Positions 24,087-34,600 of a DNA stretch of 45,957 nucleotides are shown here, in pieces (the stretch's first letter is position 1; every line of letters begins with the position of its first letter). This stretch comes from Lingula anatina. Taxonomy: Eukaryota; Brachiopoda; Lingulata; Lingulida; Lingulidae. The notes below the pieces were generated by a model, which worked only from the letters and a program-made list of their open reading frames with translations, ran no database searches and was not told the origin of the DNA. The stretch spans positions 1,346,742-1,392,698 of the forward strand of contig NW_019775635.1 of the NCBI RefSeq assembly GCF_001039355.2, in the 5' to 3' direction. The translations under genes were made by a program, and so were the position numbers.

Positions 24087-26244
24087 TTTTTTTTTTTTTT
24101 GGCAATATTTATTATTTGAAAACCAATTTGTTTGGTTTATTTGTTTTTTTTGTTTTTTTGGTTTTTTTTTTTTTGGATTTAAGGACCGCACTGAGTCAAA
24201 TNCATTTTTTTCATTATATTGGCAATAATTATAATTGAAAACCAATGAGTTGGCTTAACTGATATGATTGAGTTACTTGGTCTTTTATTTTTTGGTTTAG
24301 TTCTTATTTTTTCCTTTCCTTCCCAATCTAGTGTGTGGTCAGTTTGGAGGTAGGTACCAGCGTGGCAGAATGTGCCGTAGTCCAACTAACCCCCCAATTC
24401 TATTAACAACTCACAGTTTGTGCATTCTTCCACACTTTATCTCTACATTTTCACTGTAATATTTTCTGTGGTGTATTTTAAACTACTGGTAATAGAATAA
24501 ACCGTCATGAAAATTTTGATATGGGTGAATTATCAAGACAAGTTATACTCAGAGAAAGTTTTAGAAACAAATGGTGTCTTGTCATGAAATTTATAATGGT
24601 AGAACATAGATTATGAATGGGTTACTTGTAGAAAGATGATATTAAGATATATATGTATCATTTTAGTTTTAGATAAAAAAAATTACAAGTTGTTTTGTCC
24701 TATAAAATAGCCTGGGTATGTTTGTGAGATGTTCTGGCCACATTTGTACAAGGAAAACCACTGAAAACAGCATGAATTAAAACTTAACCATTCTGTTATA
24801 GAAATAGCAGTATTTGTGTCAGTGATAATTTAATAAAATACCAAGATTTATATAATTCCTAGAGCACTGGATAACATATAAAATGGTTGAATACTCTGTA
24901 CTTCTTACATTACTGTGTCTTGTTCAACATTACTAGTAATACATGTACTCTCTCATACTCAGGGACTTAGATATTCTGATACTAGAGTATTATTACGTGG
25001 TGCTTGAAGTTTCATCACAACTAACAGTGGCTGTGGGTATAAAACTTCCACTTTATTATTCCATTGTGAGTTACAGTATACTAGCTTCTATCTTTCCTTG
25101 TGTGAGAACTATAATTGTTAAAATTCTTAAAATACTATTGACCATGTTTGATGCTGATACAAAGCACAGGCTTACTTGTTGATACTAGCTTTTTGCACTT
25201 AAAGTATTACTACAGTATTATAACATGTTTAATTTTCAGAGTTGTCCTTTAAACAAAGAAATAAAATATATATCCTGTTTATTCTACTTACTTTGTTGTG
25301 AGCTTGAGATTTTCTCTTGCTGTAGAAGCTTAAATCATATATGTTTATTGGTGTACAACCAATGTCTTCACACCCTGTAGATGTTTAGCAAAAATATTGC
25401 TTTCTACCAAAAATACCTTGCCATCAACTAGAATCTGCATAAAGATTGATTAAAGTTAGTTGACAAATACATGTACATGACAAAAGATAGCTGTTGATAA
25501 TTTCAAATGATTAATTAATTTTTTTTAATTTATAAATTAAATTTTTTACCTCTCTTTAGATGTTCCAATGTGATATGATGAATAAGAAAATAAGCATGAA
25601 AAATAATTTATACAATATGTAGTAGAATGGGACCCCTGTCTTTTACATGATTTATTATTAAACATTTTCAAACTAGTTTAAGGTAGACAAATCAAGCTTG
25701 GACAACACCTGGTCCATTATATAAGAGTTTCTTGTAAAGGACCTGATAAATGAATAAATTATAAATTTAAAGTCGCAAGATACAATGTAAGTATTCCACC
25801 AAGAGTGCAATATTAATTACCTTTCTTGTTATTTTTGTTTTATATAGAACTGTTGTTTATTATATGTGGTATCTATGTATTCCAGTGGAGACAAACAGCC
25901 CCCCTCAGTTCACTGTACCCTCCATACTGGTCATCAAAGAAGATCTGCCTATAGGTAGGTGATGATATATACGTAGTGTTCCTGCTTGAAACCCTAGGAT
26001 GGAATAGTGTATTAGGAATGCTGATACTATTTTGTTGGTCATTATTTAAAATATTTTCCAGAATATTTATTAATTTGTTATTCCTTTATATTTATAATGG
26101 CTCTTGTTGCCTAGTTATGAATTGGTATATGTAAGGTACACATTTGTGAATTAATCTATATGCACACATACACACAAGATTTATTTAGAGAAATCACATA
26201 CACCACAATTTCCTATAATTCTAAGTTCATCATGTATGTGCAAG

Positions 26245-26284
<40 letters not shown>

Positions 26285-27409
26285 CAGTGTAGCATAAATA
26301 TAAGTATCAAGCCAGCATGTCATCTTCTTTCATTGAAATCAGTTTTTGATTTGTTGGCTTTTGCAGGATCTGTAGTTGGAGCTTTAACTGCCAGGGACTC
26401 TGATAGTAATAGTCTGACCTTCACTGTCAGTGCAAGTAATACTTTCAAACTTGTCTCAGTTTTAAATAGAAATGGATATGCCAAGTCAAATATTACACTA
26501 AAAAGTCAAGTTGATTATGAGGTAAGAAAAAAACTGCCTTTTCAATAGTCCTTGCTATAATTATCAAAGATTTCTTCCTTTACCTGACATTTTTAAGCAT
26601 TATGTGAACTTAAGTACACTCACTGCTTTGTGGAACTATGTTACTTGTGGTGGAATTGGTAGAATTTTAAAAACAGTTACAATATGACTTTTTAAAGTAT
26701 TTTCATATAATTGTTAGTTTAGTGATACATATCCCTCTTTTTACTGATCATAACAGTAAGTGAAGACAGTTTTTACTTATGTATTACAGACAGTCAGTCA
26801 GTTTGCTGTGGGATTCACAGTTTCTGATGGAGTCAATACAGTAAGTAACATGACTTGCTTCCTTAAGCGACTCGTGTCTGAAGGTAATAATTGCATGGCT
26901 TTTATAAAGGACGTGATGATCATATGACAATTTCTTTGGACTTTAAATGGAAAAATTTTATATGAAAGTGGAGTCCATAATGTATTTATTTATTTATTTA
27001 TTTAATTGTCATGACTATGAATCTGAATATATCCATAATTGATCTTAATGCTTCCTTTTCCATAAGTACGAAGCAAAAACTATTGCATAATCGTTTAGAT
27101 TATTGTCTTCTGCCTGTCTAGGCATATATCAGGGTGTCACCAGTGGCAATATTTGTGCACTTTTTTTAAAGCTCCCGAGGGAGGTAACAGCTTATATTGT
27201 CAATGTCAATGACAATGCCCCTAGATTTACCTCAGCACTCTTTGCCAAGACCGTAAAGGAGGTAACAACAAGCTTTCTTTGTTGCTTAAACAATATATTT
27301 AATTTCTTTGTCATTACAAGTATGCTCTTAAAAGGGGCTTAGGTGTTTTCATATTGTAAGATTATGATATACCTCAGCAATTTCTATTGTTAATTTTACA
27401 TGTAACCTA

Positions 27410-27470
<61 letters not shown>

Positions 27471-27638
27471 GTAATGATAAAACTGCAAAATGTGATGAAA
27501 ACAGCATCATCTTATTTTGTATCACATTTTCTTATTACTTAGCACTTTTATTTTCAGAATACTTCTATTAATACTACACTGTTAAGTGTAACAGCAACTG
27601 ATCCAGACTATGGGCCTCCTACTTATTATTTTTATGAT
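22184..27638 (+). CDS. Gene 2 module A: alternative signal peptide, EC1 and start of EC2
   Basis: Seven exons give an open frame of 173 codons: signal peptide METRIHIFTFILASALVA, linker VCGQFG, EC1 from NSPPQF to VNVNDNAPRF, then the first strands of EC2 up to YYFYD. Layout, phases and exon lengths equal those of module B except for one codon in exon 4. Motifs KED, DSD and DYE of the calcium sites are kept, but the linker reads NVNDN instead of DxNDN. No exon equivalent to exon 8 follows before module B, so A can only give a full protein by splicing from 27638 to exon 8 at 34700 (both phase 0). EC1 of A is about 57% identical to B over exon 4. The intact frame argues against a pseudogene; a relic remains possible. 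Confidence 0.8.
22252..22306 (+). CDS. Gene 2 exon A1: signal peptide
   Basis: The start ATG sits in a strong context (ataccATGG). Short basic N-end (R4) then the hydrophobic core IHIFTFILASALVA. 55 bases, leaves in phase 1, donor gtaagt. Confidence 0.9.
24049..24206. repeat. Poly-T expansion with local duplication in intron A1
   Basis: Module B has only about 18 T at this place. Module A has long T runs, an imperfect copy of the following GGCAATAATTATAATTGAAA block and an undetermined base at 24202. Sequence quality may be poor here. Confidence 0.6.
24332..24349 (+). CDS. Gene 2 exon A2: 18-base microexon
   Basis: Phase 1/1. Codes for VCGQFG at the expected signal-peptide cleavage region. 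Acceptor cccaatctag, donor gtaggt. Identical in module B. Confidence 0.8.
25886..25954 (+). CDS. Gene 2 exon A3: start of EC1
   Basis: 69 bases, phase 1/1. ETNSPPQFTVPSILVIKEDL carries the PPQF start and the ED motif of EC1. Differs from B3 at about 8 bases. Confidence 0.92.
   Translation, partial: WRQTAPLSSLYPPYWSSKKICL
26246..26284. repeat. GT/AT dinucleotide microsatellite in intron A3
   Basis: (GT)n followed by (AT)n. Module B has a CA run at the corresponding place (about 32529-32548). Confidence 0.9.
26367..26521 (+). CDS. Gene 2 exon A4: EC1 core
   Basis: 155 bases, phase 1 in and 0 out. SVVGALTARDSDSNSLTFTV to SQVDYE. Calcium motifs DSD and DYE. By hand count about 41 of 155 bases differ from B4 and one codon is missing; most changes alter the residue. 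Confidence 0.92.
26790..26840 (+). CDS. Gene 2 exon A5: EC1 strand
   Basis: 51 bases, phase 0/0. TVSQFAVGFTVSDGVNT. Differs from B5 mostly in the second and third codons. Confidence 0.9.
27172..27261 (+). CDS. Gene 2 exon A6: EC1-EC2 linker
   Basis: 90 bases, phase 0/0. LPREVTAYIVNVNDNAPRF, then the first strand of EC2. The acceptor is aaag instead of the tatag of B6, which is weak. About 24 of 90 bases differ from B6, but VNVNDNAP is untouched. Confidence 0.82.
27414..27467. repeat. ATT trinucleotide microsatellite in intron A6
   Basis: About 18 att units. The corresponding intron of module B has a much shorter ATT/T-rich run near 34187-34225. Confidence 0.95.
27558..27638 (+). CDS. Gene 2 exon A7: EC2 start, last exon of module A
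   Basis: 81 bases, phase 0/0, acceptor ttattttcag and donor gtaagt. NTSINTTLLSVTATDPDYG to YYFYD. 16 of 81 bases differ from B7. Confidence 0.9.
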
Positions 27639-27696
27639 GTAAGTATAGACTTCCCTCTTTGAAATATCTTTTAAATCTATGTATAGAAAATGTCCT

Positions 27697-28200
27697 TTGA
27701 TAGTTTATTATAATAATAATATGTATTCATTTGCAACTTAAAAAGTTGGATTTTACAATAAAAACAAATAGTGGTGAGATGCACAATCTTAAAATATACT
27801 TTTAGCGTTAAAATGATTCAATACACATTAATTTTTCATAAAAACCTCAGTTCTTAAAATTTGATAAAGCCCATGGGTTTAAAGTTTTTGAAGATTGTAC
27901 AGTCCTCAGTTTTGGCACAGTGTACTTATAAACCTGGCGCAAAGTGTAGGAACTTTTATTTATCTCTGGTAACAAATGATGGATTTAGTGTCCTTCGGAG
28001 TACATGTTATTGTACCACCAGCCTTAGCACTGGCGATACACATGGTTTTAGTCCTGTCTGGATCGTTCAGCCGGCTCCGCCGGAAGGCTACCGTTACCGC
28101 TTCTCCTCCTAGACGATAAGGGCCCCCGTACCCATCTCTTGGATTTAGGTCACCTAAATCTCAACTCATTCCAAGTAAAATTTGGGCTTTGTTGGTATTG
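27697..28200. other. Unique spacer between modules A and B
   Basis: Not shared with the sequence after exon 7 of module B and lacking any exon-8-like sequence. It includes a GC-richer part (27905-28135) with an open frame that I cannot identify and a perfect 19-base palindrome at 28142-28160. It ends in one undetermined base (28201). Confidence 0.6.
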
Positions 28201-28201
28201 N

Positions 28202-28224
28202 AGAGAGAGAGAGAGAGAGAAAGG

Positions 28225-28294
<70 letters not shown>

Positions 28295-28314
28295 TGGAGA
28301 TGGAGAGAGAGAGA
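28202..28314. repeat. GA microsatellite at the left edge of copy B
   Basis: GA runs interrupted by AAGGAAATGGAG, as in copy A. Confidence 0.95.
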
Positions 28315-28562
28315 AGTCATAATGTGCCTTTGAGATCCTGATTCCTGGCTGCCACTTGACTTTTTTCTATTGACCTGACCTCTCGAAGAAAGCACAAAGA
28401 AAATTAATCAAGTCACACACCTGTGTTGAAAAGTGGAAGTAATCAATAGCTGCTAATTTCTCACCTGCAGAAACTAATCAATAATGGAAACTTTAAAATT
28501 ATCATGATTTATGTGTAACATATGCCATTGAATGTGTTCTGAGAATCTTTTATTTATTTCAG

Positions 28563-28630
28563 ATGGTGCAGTAATAGAAGCTTTAACTTCCTGTTGTAAT
28601 GTAGATTAGCAGCGATCGTTTCTGGATACC
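28563..28630 (+). other. Module B 5' UTR part with the same upstream mini-frame
   Basis: Starts ATGGTGCAGTAA right after the acceptor, as in module A; only one base of this UTR part differs (aatagaagc against aatagcagc). Confidence 0.65.
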
Positions 28631-31600
28631 ATGGAAACCAGAATTCACATTTTCGCATTTATTTTGGCGTCAGCCTTAGTGGCAGGTAAGTAGCTTGCTC
28701 AATACAGCGTGAGGCTGACATTTTGTGTTTGAGTTTCCCTTCAACTGCATCGACCATGTTGATTGAGGTAAAAAGAGGTTCAAGTGTCATGTTTGCTCTT
28801 ACTCCTGGGCCATTGGTATAAAAGACCCCTCTCTGTTTGTTTGACTTTCTAAATAAAATCAAATATCCCGCCTGTTATTTTATGGAAGTTTTATTTTGCA
28901 AAGGGTATTTAGGTTGAATGGGTAATAGGGACAATCTGAGGCATTGGTTTAGTGTGATCAGTTCCAGTCCATGAAAACATCAGCACAGGGTCAGTTTTTG
29001 TCAGTTTTGTCTGATATGATACAAGGTTGAACAAGAAACACAATACTTTGTACCAGATTCACACAAGGTCTGACCTTTTGCTAATCAGGTGCCTGATAAA
29101 ATACTGCATTAAAGGGGAAATTCTGATTGTTTTTCTTTGTATGATAAGCACAATATCTATGTTTTTGCAGGTACAGAAACAATTGAAAGACAATAAAATG
29201 CTAGCTGAATAATTCACCAAACGCCATTCAACAGATGCTTAATATGATGCTATGGTTTTGAAAATTTTCTTTTTCCTATGAACTGCTTTAGCCTGGTTCT
29301 GTAGGAGTGCTTTAATTGTTACAACCATGACATTAAAATGCTATGGTGAAGTAATGAGGGCAATACTGATCAGTGCCAGCTTGCCCAAACCCACATATCT
29401 ATATAATTGTATAGATGTACCCATATACTAAATATACCTACATGTCAATATGTATAGCTGCATCGTTATACTCTCATTTACAAATATTGACTGATCACCT
29501 AATATTGGATAGAGAAGCATAGTTTTTGGTAAATGAGGCAAATTATTTCTAATGGATCAAGCTTTTTCCAATCAAACTTATTTTCTCTAGAAACAAACTT
29601 ATTTTATTGGCTAAATTTTCATTAGAGACAATAAAAAACCTATTTAATGTATGAATTTTTATTTATTTTTTTATTAAAAAAAAATTTTTTGTTTTGTTTT
29701 TTTTTTTGTCAGCAGGGCATTATTTATGTGATAATTATAAAACACAAACAGGAATATTTTCATACCATTAGCTTATGCCCAACATGGACGTTCCAAACAA
29801 ACATTTTGGCTTGTTTTATAATAATCATACTAGTATATGATCCAACTACCAAGCTACCAGTAATGAACATTTTTGTTCATTTAACAAAATTATTTCATTA
29901 GCAAGATTGGTGTATCAGAACATTAGTATAATTTCTTTATTTGTTTAAGGAATGTTTTGATTTCACTGTTGGTATTTTAAAGCTGTTTATTTGTATTCTT
30001 TCAATTTTTCTCAGTAAGAGTGAATAAACCAGAGTGTTTTCCTACAGATGTAGGAAGTCGTACTTGTTTGCTCTCCATAGCTTTTACATAGGATATTGTC
30101 AGCAGATATCACTTTGTGGCTTTTATACTCGGAATTCATCAAAAAGCAACATTTGGAAAATACCAACATTGACCGATTTCAGTGAAGAGTGATTTTATTA
30201 TCAAAGAAATTACACAGAATGTTAACATTTTCATTTTACAGTTAATAAATCAAAAAGAGAAATTAAATGTGATTCCAGTACAGAAAATAGATCTAGATAC
30301 ATATGAAGCATATTGTGTTTCCACAGTCTCTGAGAATATCCTCTTATACATGTTGTTTCGGGTCAGCTCATTGGCTAGAAATATTTGAATATCAATTTTA
30401 AAAAAAACCCTCAACTTAATCTTTAATTTTCTCACAAATTATGACAGTTCCAGAATCTTTTTTTTTTTTTTTTTAACATTTTTTTCATTATATTGGCAAT
30501 AATTATAATTGAAAACCAATGAGTTGGCTTAACTGATATGATTGAGTTACTTGGTCTTTTATTTTTTGGTTTAGTTCTTATTATTTCCTTTCCTTCCCAA
30601 TCTAGTGTGTGGTCAGTTTGGAGGTAGGTACCAGCGTGGCAGAATGTGCCGTAGTCCAACTAACCCCCCAATTCTATTAACAACTCACAGTTTGTGCATT
30701 CTTCCACACTTTATCTCTACATTATCACTGTAATATTTTCTGTGGTGTATTTTAAACTACTGGTAATAGAATAAACCGTCGTGAAAATTTTGATATGGGT
30801 GAATTATCAAGACAAGTTATTTAATTACTTAGAGAAAGTTTTGGTAAAACAGAACGGTGTCTTGTCATAAAATTTATAATGGTAGAACATAGATTATGAA
30901 TGGGTTACTTGTAGAAAGATGATATTAAGAGGTTACTTGTAGAATATTTTAGGATTAGATAAAAAATTACAAAATGTTTTGTCCTATAAATTAGCCTGTG
31001 TATGTTTGTCAGATGTTCTGGACACATTTGTACAAGGAAAACCACTGAAAACAGCATGAACTAAAACTTAACCAATCTGTTATAGAAATAGTAGTATTTG
31101 TGTCAGTGATAATTTAATAAAATACCAATATTTATATAATTTCTAGAGCACTGGATAACATATAAAATGGTTGAATACTCTGTATTTCTTACATTACTGT
31201 GTCTTGTTCTATATTACTGGTAATACTCTCTCATACTCAGGGACTTAGATATTCTGATACTAGAGTATTATTACGTGGTGCCTGAAGTTTCATCACAACT
31301 AACAATGGCTCTGGGTCTGCTCTGAATCTGTTTTAAAACTTCCAAGTTCTTCTTATTTTCATTGTGAGATATTCTAGCTTCTATTTCTATTTACTTGTGT
31401 GAAGACTATAATTGTTAAAATTCTTAAAATACTATTGACCATGTTTGATGCAGGTTTCTGTCTACTACAGTACAAAGCACAGCCTTACTTGTTGATACTA
31501 GCTTCATGCACTTCAAGTATTACTACAGTATTATAACGTTTAATTTTCAGAGTTGTCCTTTAAACAAAGAAATAAAATATATATCCTGCCTTTGTTTATT

Positions 31601-34600
31601 TTACTCACTTTGTTGTGAGCTTGAGATTTTCTCTTGCTGTAGAAGCTTAAATCATATATGTATATTGGTGTATAACCAATGTCTCTGCACCCTGTAGATG
31701 TGTAGCAGTGACAAAATTGCTTTCTACCAAAAATACCTTGCCATCAACTAGAACCTGCATAAAGATTGATCAAAGTTGGTTGACAACTACATGTACATGA
31801 CAAAAGATAGCTGTTGATAATTTTAAATGATTTTTTTTAAAAATTTTATCCTTTTAAATTTTTTACCTTCCTTGAGATGTTCCAATGTGATATGATGTAT
31901 AAGAAAATAAGCATGAAAAATAATTTATACAATATGTAGTAGAGTGGGACCCCTGTCTTTTACATGATTTATTATTAGACATTTTCAAACAAGTTTAAGG
32001 TAGACAAATCAAGTTTGGACAACACCTGGTCCATTAAATAAGTATTTCTTGTAAAGCACCTGATAATTGGTTAATTTATAAATTAAAATTCATAAGATGA
32101 TTATTCCACCAAGAGTGCAATATTAATTACCTTTCATGTTATTTTTGTTTTATATAGAACTGTTGTTTATTATATGTGGTATCTATGTATTCCAGTGGAG
32201 ACAAACAGCCCCCCTCAGTTCACTGCTCCCTCGATACTGGTCATCAAGGAAGACAGGCCTGTAGGTAGGTGATGATATATACTCTTTTTTTAAATTTTTT
32301 AACACTCGGAAGATGGAATAGGGTATTAGGAAAGCTAATTCTGTTTTGTTGGTCATTATTTAAAATATATTCCAGAAGATTTATTTATTTGTCATTCCTG
32401 TATATTTATAATAGCTTTTGTTGCTTAGTTATGAATTGGTATATGTATGGTGTACATTTGTGCATGAATGCATATACCTGTATGCTTGCAGACAAACACA
32501 TGTACGTATATGTGCACACATACCTGCACACACACACACACACACACATGCACAGTCACAGTGACATCTAGCAAGGGTCCATAAAAATATGTTTCTTTCC
32601 TAAAAAATATTGTTCAAGTTTATAGAGATCACATAGACCACAACTACCTATCATAATCCCTTTTCACTGAAATCAAGTTTTAATCGTATGTTGATTTCTA
32701 CAGGATCTGTAGTGGGAACATTAAGAGCCACTGACTCTGATGGTAATAGACTGACCTTCTCTGTCAGTGCAAGTGGGTCTGCTTTTGACCTTGTTGAGGT
32801 TTCAAGAACATCTGGAAGTGTTGTGGCAAATATAACATTAAACAGCAAACTTAATTATGAGGTAAGAAATAAACTACCTTTAAAAGTTTTATCTAGTAGT
32901 TCTTGCTAATACTATTAATGGTTTCTTCCTTTACCTGACATTATATAAATATGTTATCAGGTGATGTAATTTCATTTTGAATCATTGTATGAACTTGAGA
33001 ACACTCAATGCTTTGTGGAATTGAAAGAATTTTTAGAGATAGTAACAGTATGATTATCAGTATTTATATTTATATAATTGCAATGTTTGTTTAGTTTATT
33101 TAGAAGTATATCCCTTTTCTTATTGGTGATGACAGTAAATGAAGACAGTTTTGCTTATATTTACAGACAAGATCTCAGTTTGATGTGGGATTCACAGTTT
33201 CTGATGGAGTCAATACAGTAAGTAACAGGGTTTGCTTCTATTAACAACTTAAGTGCATATAGGTAACAAATGTATGGCTTTTATAATAATCAGGGTGGGC
33301 TTAAGACAGATATATGGAATGTATATAAAAAGGGAAACATTATTTATTTATTGATTTCAGTTCTTTTGAATATTTGACTCTGAGCAATTGATACTTAATC
33401 ATAATATATGGCTTAATGCTTTCTTTTTCATTTGAAAATGTAGAAAACAAATTTATATTTGTTGAGATCATCGTTTTCTGTCAAACTAGGCATGTCTGTC
33501 AGATGTTTGCCAGGTGTCTGTCAGATGTTTGTCAGATGTCTGTCAGATGTTTGCCAGGTGTCTGTCAGATGTTTGCCAGGTGTCTGTCAGATATTTGCCA
33601 GGTGTCTGTCAGATGTTTGCCAGGTGTCTGTCAGATGTTTGTCAGGTGTCTGTTAGCTGTCTGTCAGATGTCTGTCAGATGTCTGTCAGATGTTTGTCAG
33701 ATGTCTGTCAGATGTTTGCCAGGTGTCTGTCAGATGACTGTCAGATGTCTGTCAGATGTTTGCCAGGTGTCTGTCAGATGTTTGCCAGGTGTCTGTCAGA
33801 TGTTTGTCAGGTGTCTGTTAGCTGTCTGTCAGATGTCTGTCAGATGTTTGTCAGATGTCTGTCAGATGTTTGTCAGATGTCTGTCAGATGTTTGTCAGAT
33901 GTTTGTCAGATGTCTATCAGATGTTTGCCAGGTGTCTGTCAGATGACTGTCAGATGTCTGTCAGATGTTTGCCAGGTGTCTGTCAGATGTTTGCCAGATG
34001 TCTGTCAGATGTTTGCCAGATGTCTGTCAGATGTTTGTCAGGCGTCACCTGTGGCAATATTTCCTATGTTTTTCTTTATAGCTCACCAGGACAGTGACAG
34101 TTTATGTTGTCAATGTCAATGACAATGCCCCTTTATTTAGTACAGCACTCTACACACGGGACATACCAGAGGTAACAATTATTATTTTTTATTATTATTA
34201 TTATTTTTTTTTTTTAATTATTATTGTTATATGTTATGATGAATGAAACTGCTAAAAGTGATAAAAATGACATCTTATTTTGAATCACTTTGTCTTATTA
34301 TGTATCACTGTTATTCTCTCCCTTCAGGATACTCCTATTAATTCTTCGATATTATATGTAAATGCCACTGATCTTGACTATGGGCCTCCTACCTATTATT
34401 TTTATGACGTAAGTACAGACTTTCCTCTTTAAATTATCAGTTTTAAATGTTTGTATAGAAAATGTCCTCAGGTTTACTTGATGGTCAGTTATCATGGAAA
34501 ACTTGTTTAAAATAAGATGTTATGTGATTTACTAAAAAGAAGCAGTTGTTATCAATATTTCATTTAACATTGAATTATTATTTTACAGCAAGTTTAATTT

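Larger units (their letters stand above)
21809..27696 (+). repeat. Tandem segmental duplication, copy A
   Basis: This segment is repeated at 28202-34468 in the same orientation. The shared part begins at a GA microsatellite and ends shortly after exon 7 (last common block GTATAGAAAATGTCCT). Copy A has its own poly-T, GT/AT and ATT expansions. Similarity is highest at the 5' side. Confidence 0.93.
28202..34468 (+). repeat. Tandem segmental duplication, copy B
   Basis: Second copy of 21809-27696. It begins at a GA microsatellite and contains a 550-base minisatellite that is absent from copy A. From exon 8 onwards the sequence is single-copy. Confidence 0.93.

Noticed and set aside
27861-28112. 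Open frame of 83 codons in the spacer between modules
   Set aside because: No recognisable domain, no splice sites matching gene 2 phases, and partly low-complexity GC-rich sequence. Kept only as spacer content.
33416-34122. Three overlapping open frames of up to 202 codons with CQMFARCLSDV-type repeats
   Set aside because: They are the three readings of an 11-base minisatellite without stops, located in an intron that is array-free in module A.
21809-34468. Idea that modules A and B are two alleles wrongly assembled in tandem
   Set aside because: Exons 4, 6 and 7 differ by about 20-27%, far above allelic levels, and spacer and minisatellite differ. The N at 28201 still justifies a long-read check.
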